A stretch of DNA of 64,000 nt from Anaspis maculata. Taxonomy: Eukaryota; Arthropoda; Insecta; Coleoptera; Scraptiidae. The DNA is taken from the NCBI GenBank assembly GCA_949128115.1, contig OX421964.1, positions 30,682,177 to 30,746,176 on the forward strand, in the 5' to 3' direction. The first letter of the stretch is position 1. Every line of letters begins with the position of its first letter. Of the stretch, positions 57,785 to 64,000 are shown piece by piece. The position numbers were made by a program, and so were the translations under genes. The notes below the pieces were generated by a model that was not told the origin of the DNA, searched no databases, and saw only the letters and a program-made list of their open reading frames with translations.

Positions 57785-59079
57785 TTAGCATACCTACTGA
57801 CGACAGCTCATGAATTGATTGACAAATTTTGACAACGTCAAATTACAAGATGCCGAAAATTAATCCGCACAAGACAAAAATGCAAGTTCTGCGGCATTAC
57901 CAGTATATTAAACGCCTGCAACCGGACATGGCCCAAAACATGGCAGTGTGTGCGTTAATTTTTGGGGTAAGTAGAAACACACGGTTCCTTCACTCTCAGC
58001 TCATGTTTGACTTGGATGAGCCAAGCAATTTTCGTTTTGGTTCATGGACAGGGAGCTGGTGCCTTAAAACCTAGTCCATACTTGCTTCCTGTCCATCACA
58101 TCTAGAAAAGCCCATAGTTTTGTTCCCAATTATGCATCCTGGTGGTCCAACACCTGGTGGTACTGCGAATAGTTACAGTGGTATTTGCAGCAGGTGCAAG
58201 GAGTTTCCTCTCCCCCCAGGGCTAGGATGTTTGGGGGGTCAAGATTTCGCCCCCGAATCTTGAAAAACCATTCACCTGCACCTGTCGCGACATTTTTTCC
58301 TCGCTTGTTCCGGGCTAGGCTCCGGGTCCGAATTTTCTTCAACGGTGCGGCGTTATCCGCATGTCAGACTGTCAGAGCTACATAACCTCCACTGCGTGAA
58401 TCGTGAAACCACCTGTATGTCTCAGGCGTACCAATGTAACTGAAATTTTTCATAGCTTGCTGGGTGGCAAATGAGGGTGAAACGGATAATAAGCCAGTCT
58501 GACACGTGGATGACGCCGCACCGTGGAAGAAAATTCGGACCGGGAGCCTAGCCCGGAAAAAGCAAGGAAAAAATGGCGCGACAGGTGCAGGTGAATGGTT
58601 TTTCAAGATTCGAGGGCGAAATCTTGACACTCTAAACATCTGAGCCCGGGGGGAGAGGAAACTCCTTGCATCTGATGCAAATGCCACTGTAATTATTCAT
58701 AGTACTACCAGGTCTTGGATGCATAATTGGGAACAAAACTATGAGCTTTTACCTCGGCTTTTACAGAGGTGATGGACAGGAAGCAAGGTGGACTAGGTTT
58801 TTAGGCACCAGTTCCCTGTCCATGAATCAAAACGTAAATTTCTTGGCTCATCCAAGTCACACTTGAGCTGAGAGTAAAGGAACCGTAGGTTTTGAGGTAG
58901 GTTTGTACTTATCCCCAAACGCGGCTCCACCCACTGCCATGTTTTGGGCCATGTTCAGTTACAGGCGTCAATTATACTGGATATGCCGCAGAACTTGCAT
59001 TTTTGTCTTGTGCGGAATAATTTTTGGCATCATCTTGTGATTTGTCAATCAATTCATGAGCTGTCGTCAGTAAGTATGC
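57785..59079. mobile_element. Foldback element disrupted by the Bel/Pao retrotransposon
   Basis: Left arm from about 57,788 (GCATACCTACTGACGACAGC) pairs with the right arm ending TGTCGTCAGTAAGTATGC at 59,079. Blocks such as ACATGGCCCAAAACATGGCAG, CATGGACAGGGA, CTTGAAAAACCATTC and TGCGGCGT match throughout. The loop is about 58,380-58,497. The right arm stops exactly at the Bel/Pao LTR, while the left arm continues outward, so the missing end of the right arm should lie beyond the retrotransposon, outside the window. ATTATCCGTTTCACCC marks both the left outer flank (57,729) and the loop (inverted, 58,479), so the unit may be a duplicated segment rather than a classical transposon. Confidence 0.8.
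57838..57965 (+). pseudogene. Exon-like fragment of unknown gene in the foldback arm
   Basis: From ATG at 57,850 the left arm reads MPKINPHKTKMQVLRHYQY, then IKRLQPDMAQNMAVCALIFG, and meets a splice-donor-like GGG/GTAAGT at about 57,963-57,972. The inverted copy in the right arm (about 58,900-59,030) keeps MPKI and KTKMQVLRH but gains a stop soon after. I recognise no family. The preserved frame next to a donor site suggests an exon captured and duplicated in the foldback. It could also be chance. Confidence 0.35.
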
Positions 59080-59332
59080 TGTGGGGTTCACCCACGGGGG
59101 GGTCAATCAAACTCTTCGATTGGTATAGTAACAACTGAATAACAATTTATTAGCAGAAGGGCACATCTTGCCTGGTGAGTGGTTATCTTTCGTCTGCGGT
59201 GCACAGCACACACAAAGCATTGCGAATACAATAAGATCCCGTGAGGGGTTCGCCCAAGCTACCTGGAAGGGCAGTGGGGGTGCTCAGCTCATATTATACA
59301 ATCTACTCAGATAAGGACATATGCACTTAACA
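59080..59332 (-). mobile_element. 3' LTR of the Bel/Pao element
   Basis: Read on the minus strand it starts TGTTAAGTGCATATG and ends AACCCCACA, about 253 bp. It directly follows a polypurine tract (AAAGGTGGGAG, complement of 59,337-59,347) and includes the polyadenylation signal AATAAA (complement of 59,146-59,151) and an AT-rich TATAATATGAG block (about 59,288-59,298). The 5' partner lies beyond the window. The predicted target duplication is TATGC (59,075-59,079). The lower boundary is estimated from the TG/CA rule and could shift a few bases. Confidence 0.75.
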
Positions 59333-59350
59333 TGCTCCCACCTTTGACGG
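59333..59350 (-). other. Polypurine tract of the Bel/Pao element
   Basis: The minus strand reads AAAGGTGGGAGCA directly before the LTR start TGTTA. Such tracts prime plus-strand DNA synthesis in LTR retrotransposons. Confidence 0.75.
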
Positions 59351-59662
59351 AATGTCAATATTGAACTTAAAATACTTATGTAGGTAGAAATAACACTTCG
59401 GTGATCAATTATTGTAAATGCAACAGATTATATCTTAGTATTATTTGGAAACAGGGGAAAATATCAAAAGTAGTAATAAATCAAACAGTTACAGTGATAT
59501 GGTAATTAAATATGAACAAGAATAAAGGTAATCATATCAAAAATATAATAAACGAAAATATTTGTGAATCTTCAGTTTAGAAAAGCGCGGATTAAGTTTT
59601 ACACTTTAGCACTTTGATACTTTGTCAGTTCTTTGTCACCACTTGATCACGGTAGCACTCAA
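59351..59662 (-). other. 3' untranslated region of the Bel/Pao element
   Basis: About 310 bp between the pol stop and the polypurine tract. AT-rich, with no open frame of note. Confidence 0.65.
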
Positions 59663-59918
59663 TTAGTCCCTTGATTCTTCGATGGGAAGTACGCAAATCT
59701 TGCGGGTACTTCTTTTGATGGTACCGCCGCTGGCTGTTTGAATTGTAGCCACGCGAGCGACTTTATCGGCGCCCAAATGTAGGGTGACAACACGGCCCAA
59801 TTTCCACATCAGTGGAGGAATGCCATCTTCGGCAATCAGCACCATGGCCCCTGGACGAACTTGGTCCGCTGGAGAATTACGCCACTTAGCATTACGTCTG
59901 CATTTGTGAAAGGACTTC
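59663..59918 (-). pseudogene. DUF5641-type C-terminal domain of Bel/Pao pol, shifted frame
   Basis: Encodes RRNAKWRNS, then VRPGAMVLIAEDG, PPLMWKLGRVVTLH, DKVARVATI and KRSTRKICVLP. This is the C-terminal domain (DUF5641) that normally continues directly from the integrase in Bel/Pao polyproteins. Here it is in a different frame from the main reading frame, whose last residues LSQMQT run into TAA at 59,892-59,894, while the conserved continuation is one base out of phase. A single-base indel around 59,895-59,900 explains this. It would remove the last 75-85 residues from the polyprotein. No slippery heptamer typical of programmed frameshifting is apparent, so a mutation is the simpler view. 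Confidence 0.85.
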
Positions 59919-62900
59919 ACGGTGCCAGCGGCGCCAGAAATGCTGCCTCAGCTGCTCGATCCGTTGCCAGCGGTCCAAACGATTCTCAGGAATCTCCAGG
60001 TGGTCAGGCTCGACTGGTGCAGTGAGGGACTCAAATACGAGGAAGTGGCCGGGTGTGAGAACTTGGAAATCGTGGGCGTCATCGGACAATGGAGTTAGAG
60101 GACGGGAATTAAGGATGCTCTCTATACGACACAGCAAGGTACTCATCTCCTCAAAAGTCAGCTGTGAGTTCCCTAAAACCCTCTTAATGTGAATCTTGAC
60201 TGCTCTAATCAAACGTTCCCACAAACCGCCAAAATTCGGGGAACGGGGCGGAATGAACTTGAATTCCGTGTTCTCAAAATGACGTTGAAATTCTTCGCGA
60301 AATTTCGAATTTTTAACAATACTGGCGGCTTCTCTGAGATCTTTGTCGCCTCGTGCAAAATTCGTGGCATTATCGCAGAAAATTTTCGCGACGTTTCCTC
60401 TTCGGGAAATGAATCTACGAAACGCGTTCAAAAAGGAAGCCGAAGAAAGGTCGCCAACTAATTCTAAATGAACGGCCTTTGTTGCCATGCATACGAACAA
60501 TGCCCCGTACGCTTTCACCAGTTTGGCAGAGCGGTAGCTACCCTGTTTAACGAACAAAGGGCCGAAGTAATCGAGGCCCGTGTTCGCAAAAGCTCTACCT
60601 GCGGGTTGGATCCTCGCTTTGGGTAGATCGCCCATTTTAGGGTTTATTGTTCGAGGTGTTACTCGAAAACACCTCACGCAATTGCGTGTTATTTTCCTTA
60701 CGGAACTTCTACCTGAAAGCGGCCAGTATTTTGCTCTCAATGAAGATAGAGTTGATTGTGCCCCAGCGTGCAAATTTGACACGTGTTCCTTTCGGATTAA
60801 AAGTTCCGTTACATGATGTTTCGGAAGTATTATCGGGAATTTTCTATCGTACGATATATCAGCGTGCCTGATTCTACCGCCAACTCTCAAGATTCCGTCA
60901 TCTCCTATGAACGGATCTAAGGAAGTCAATTTGCTTCCTCTGGCTAAATTGCGAGCTTGGTTCAAATTAGCAAGATCTGAATGGAATTTGCGATTTTGAA
61001 TGTGTTTTATCATGCGATCATGGGCATTTCTCAGTTCTTTGACGGTCAAGTGTCCCACAATTCTGGAATCGGACTTAGTTCTTGCGTTGTTTATGAACCT
61101 CAAACAATGTGCGATTACACGTTGCAGTTTATCAAAGGAAGAGAATCTCTCTAAAACTTCAAATGTTGGAGGGACCGTCACGGCAAGAACTGTCTTGCGT
61201 TTTTCCGCGAGTTCCTCAGGTCCATCGCGGCAACTCATTTGAGTTAGCGGGGTGGAATTCCATTCTTCCGTGTTCTTTGAAAGCCACTTTGGCCCATTGA
61301 ACCAGAGCGCGTTTCCATCTAATTGATGGGCTTCTAAACCGCGGCTCACATAATCGGCCGGGTTTTCACGGGTGTTTACGTGATGCCATTGATCTTTATT
61401 CGTGTTTCTTTGGATCTCGCCGACACGATTTGACACATATGTTTGCCAAACGTTGGCTGGCGATGCAATCCAATGCAAAACAATGGTGGAATCAGAAAAC
61501 AAGTACCGGTTCGCTATCGGGATTCTCAAGGAGTTTTGCACTGTCAGCATTAGCTGTACAGATAAAAGAGCACCGCATAGCTCTAATCGCGGTAAGGAAA
61601 TTACCTTTACTGGAGCGACTCGTGATTTTGATGACAATAATCTGGACTGGAAATTTCCGAGGGAATCACTTGCTCTGAGATAAATGCAAGCGCCAAAGGC
61701 CTTTATGGAAGCATCCGCAAAGGAACAAATATCAATCGCAATCGGATTTGATATCACAGCGTGACGTGGTATAGAAAGATCATTCAAACAATGCAAACTT
61801 TCTGCAAATTGCTTCCAGGAATCTCGTATACCTGCCGAAACCTCGTCATCCCAGCCCAAATTCTTATCAGCCCATAAAAGTTGCATCAATAGCTTGGCCT
61901 TGAGTACAACGGGTGCTATCAGACCCATCGGGTCATATAAAGCGGCAATGCGACTGAGAATTTTTCTCTTTGTTATTGAGCCGGAAGTGTCTATCGGGGT
62001 TGTCTTGAATAATAAACTGTCAGAGTTTCGGTCCCAAAACACACCTAATGTTTTGGATATGCCGCTTTTGTTCAAATTTACAACGCTAGCACCAACATCG
62101 TCTGGTGCGGCATTTGCCAAAAGGACTGGGTGATTAGAAGACCACTTGGCCAGTTCAAAACCTCCTTGGGCAAATATTTCTTTTATTGCATTTTGCAAAT
62201 TTACAGCTTCCTGTAAATTACTACTGGCGACGATTATATCGTCCACGTAGGCGTCTCTTTGTATTACAAGACTGGCGTCGGGATACTTATCCTCAACGTC
62301 TCGGGCCAATTGTTGAATGCATCTAACAGCCAAATAGCTCGAAGAGCTTAAACCGAAGGTGACCCTATTCAGCCGATAAATTTTTATCGGTTCATCTTCA
62401 TGGAACCTCCAAAATATTCTTTGGAAATCGGTGTCTCTTTGATCGACAAGAATTTGTCGGTACATGTGCTTAATATCAGCAGTAAATGCATATTCACGCG
62501 AGCGGAATCTCAGCAGTATTGACAACAAATCATCCTGTATCACAGGGCCTACCATCAGGTTTTTATTGAGGGAAAGGTAATCGCTGTTACCTCCCGCGGT
62601 TCCGTCAAATACCACTCGCGTTTTTACAGTATTTTCGGACAGAGATTTGAAAACAGCGTGGTGTGGGAGATAGTACGACCGTTCATTATTGATTTCGACT
62701 TCTGGTACTAATTCCATATGCCCCAAATCTAAATACTCCTGTATTACAGCGGAATACTGAGATTTCAATTGGTGGTTTCTGGAAAGGCGTTTTTCCAGCA
62801 AATTAAATCGGCGCAAAGCTAATTCCGAGGAATTGCTCCAAATCGTTTGTTCGTTTTTAAACGGAAGTCGCACGACAAATCTTCCTTGGTCATTTCGCCG

Positions 62901-64000
62901 GTAGTTTTTTACAAAATGTTCTTCGCACGCGATTTCTTCAGCTGTCCAAATGTTTTGCTTATGAGGAATTTCCTCTTGCTCCCAAAACCTTGTCAGGGTG
63001 GTATTTAATTGCTCATCTTGCAGCGACGTGACTGCGTGATTGCAGGTCGCGACCGCCGACTTCGTGCTTCCCTTCAGGCTTGTCGCACCCCCAACTACCC
63101 AACCCACTCGAGTATGGGTCAAGAATAGCGACGGGTCGCCGATCTTTATCCTTTTATCAAGAAGTAGCTGCCAAAATAACTCCGCGCCGATCAATAAATC
63201 TATGGCGCTTGTCTCGAAGAATGTTGGATCAGCCAAGGGAAATTCGGGCGAGATTTCGCCAACGTTCCCGAGCGGGACGCGCGGTAGGTTTTGTGTTATC
63301 TTCTCGACAACACAGCAACTCATCATGGCCTCGAATTCTTCGACCCGTGACCTGAACTTGACGCGTGTCATACGGTTTGCCTCGCTGTTTACGCCACTGA
63401 TTCCCGAAATTCTGAGGTTTGCTGCCGCGGTCTTGAGTTCGAGTTTTCTAATGAACGCAGCGCTTGCAAAATTCATTTGTGATCCAGGATCGAGCAGGGC
63501 TCTACCCGAAATCCATTGACCTTTATTGTTGGCTACTAGGATCACGGCAGTGGACAATACGGTTTCATTGGCGTCGGCAAAACAATGAGTAGCGACCTTC
63601 TCGCTAGATTCACTTGTCGCGGAGACACTGGTGTTTTTATGGGCTTCATGAAGCAAATAATTGTGACCAGATTCATTGCACTTGGAGCACTTTGCTCGAG
63701 ACCGGCAGTCGGTCGTTGCGTGGTTTTTACGCAAGCAATTCTTGCACAATAGCATCGAATTTGCCTTTTTAACCCTGTCGCCAATGCTTAATCGAAGAAA
63801 CTCTGGGCAAAAATCTATTGAATGTGGTTTTTTACACAAGTAACATTGAAACTTGTTACGTTGCGCGGTAGCCACATGACTCGATTTGAACTTTGAAAAA
63901 TTACTATTGTTAGCAATCTTAGGGTGGTGTGTGTTTGGCGCGAAAGGCGGTATACCTTTGGGAGTAGAATTCGCGTCACTTAACGCTTCTAAAAATCTAC
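59892..64000 (-). CDS. Bel/Pao retrotransposon gag-pol polyprotein, 5' end outside window
   Basis: The frame is open from the window edge to TAA at 59,892. Numbering from a GTG codon at 63,875 (convenience only, since the frame continues upstream for 41 codons): three Cys/His gag knuckles at about 11-77; aspartic protease with LLDPGS (D129) and IDLLIGAE (225-232); reverse transcriptase with FTADIKHMYRQ (464-474) and YVDD (543-546); RNase H with D721, E765, D795 and D841; integrase zinc finger H1031, H1036, C1066, C1069 and catalytic D1102, D1168, E1220 (GLWERLIRAVK). All catalytic residues are present, and there are no internal stops in more than 1,360 codons. The protein would copy the element's RNA and integrate it. 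The only visible defect is the frameshift before DUF5641. The start codon and 5' LTR are outside the window. Confidence 0.95.
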   Translation of the reverse strand, partial: RFLEALSDANSTPKGIPPFAPNTHHPKIANNSNFSKFKSSHVATAQRNKFQCYLCKKPHSIDFCPEFLRLSIGDRVKKANSMLLCKNCLRKNHATTDCRSRAKCSKCNESGHNYLLHEAHKNTSVSATSESSEKVATHCFADANETVLSTAVILVANNKGQWISGRALLDPGSQMNFASAAFIRKLELKTAAANLRISGISGVNSEANRMTRVKFRSRVEEFEAMMSCCVVEKITQNLPRVPLGNVGEISPEFPLADPTFFETSAIDLLIGAELFWQLLLDKRIKIGDPSLFLTHTRVGWVVGGATSLKGSTKSAVATCNHAVTSLQDEQLNTTLTRFWEQEEIPHKQNIWTAEEIACEEHFVKNYRRNDQGRFVVRLPFKNEQTIWSNSSELALRRFNLLEKRLSRNHQLKSQYSAVIQEYLDLGHMELVPEVEINNERSYYLPHHAVFKSLSENTVKTRVVFDGTAGGNSDYLSLNKNLMVGPVIQDDLLSILLRFRSREYAFTADIKHMYRQILVDQRDTDFQRIFWRFHEDEPIKIYRLNRVTFGLSSSSYLAVRCIQQLARDVEDKYPDASLVIQRDAYVDDIIVASSNLQEAVNLQNAIKEIFAQGGFELAKWSSNHPVLLANAAPDDVGASVVNLNKSGISKTLGVFWDRNSDSLLFKTTPIDTSGSITKRKILSRIAALYDPMGLIAPVVLKAKLLMQLLWADKNLGWDDEVSAGIRDSWKQFAESLHCLNDLSIPRHAVISNPIAIDICSFADASIKAFGACIYLRASDSLGNFQSRLLSSKSRVAPVKVISLPRLELCGALLSVQLMLTVQNSLRIPIANRYLFSDSTIVLHWIASPANVWQTYVSNRVGEIQRNTNKDQWHHVNTRENPADYVSRGLEAHQLDGNALWFNGPKWLSKNTEEWNSTPLTQMSCRDGPEELAEKRKTVLAVTVPPTFEVLERFSSFDKLQRVIAHCLRFINNARTKSDSRIVGHLTVKELRNAHDRMIKHIQNRKFHSDLANLNQARNLARGSKLTSLDPFIGDDGILRVGGRIRHADISYDRKFPIILPKHHVTELLIRKEHVSNLHAGAQSTLSSLRAKYWPLSGRSSVRKITRNCVRCFRVTPRTINPKMGDLPKARIQPAGRAFANTGLDYFGPLFVKQGSYRSAKLVKAYGALFVCMATKAVHLELVGDLSSASFLNAFRRFISRRGNVAKIFCDNATNFARGDKDLREAASIVKNSKFREEFQRHFENTEFKFIPPRSPNFGGLWERLIRAVKIHIKRVLGNSQLTFEEMSTLLCRIESILNSRPLTPLSDDAHDFQVLTPGHFLVFESLTAPVEPDHLEIPENRLDRWQRIEQLRQHFWRRWHREVLSQMQT

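Noticed and set aside
58185..58687. Two open frames sharing SRFRPRILKNHSPAPVA
   Set aside because: Again the same sequence in the two arms of the 57.8-59.1 kb foldback.
26713..59079. Palindromes as assembly or library artefacts
   Set aside because: Arms differ by substitutions, indels and whole nested insertions, which artefactual palindromes would not show; long reads would still be the decisive test.
59892..59920. Programmed frameshift in Bel/Pao pol
   Set aside because: No recognisable slippery heptamer, and related elements carry this domain in the same frame; a one-base indel is simpler.
60189..63519. Several plus-strand open frames of 60-160 codons
   Set aside because: They are antisense to the Bel/Pao polyprotein, whose motifs are unambiguous.

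Overview
This window looks like repeat-dominated nuclear DNA from an arthropod, most likely an insect. The evidence is AT-rich sequence, a Bel/Pao retroelement, Copia and non-LTR retroelement remains, hAT-, PIF/Harbinger- and Tc1/mariner-like miniature elements, and many TAGGTACCTA-type words that are common in some Hemiptera and Lepidoptera. A sap-feeding hemipteran is my guess, not a demonstration. I see no intact host gene, no rRNA gene, no functional tRNA gene, no CRISPR array and no bacterial operon.

Layout. 0-9 kb: unassigned DNA, a tRNA-derived SINE with a perfect 16-bp target duplication (2.9-3.1 kb), a broken Bel/Pao pol fragment (3.3-4.0 kb, minus), and a chimeric LTR interrupted by non-LTR retrotransposon coding sequence (7.55-8.79 kb). 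9-19 kb: mostly unassigned, with a small TA-flanked element (11.6 kb), a solo LTR (14.28-14.80 kb, TTAC duplication) lying inside a decayed Copia gag-protease-integrase fragment (14.8-16.55 kb, minus), and a MITE in that fragment. 19-23 kb: an inverted duplication of a decayed gene fragment, one arm of which carries a 2650-bp satellite-like insert flanked by GTGTACTC. 26.7-59 kb: a long series of foldback (inverted-repeat) elements, 0.4 to 3 kb each, several ending in TACAGGGTG/CACCCTGTA, with small transposons nested inside their arms. 59.08-64 kb: the 3' LTR, polypurine tract and nearly complete pol gene of a Bel/Pao retrotransposon on the minus strand, running off the right edge.

The most informative feature is that the two arms of a foldback are diverged copies of one sequence. 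Where one arm has an insertion, the other shows the empty site. This lets three nested MITEs in the 38.55-40.44 kb foldback and one hAT-type element in the 52.1-54.2 kb foldback be delimited, with target duplications of TTA, TA and TTATGGGA for three of the four. Roughly 17-20 kb of the window lies within inverted-repeat structures. All boundaries were read by eye and outer limits of diverged arms may be off by tens of bases.
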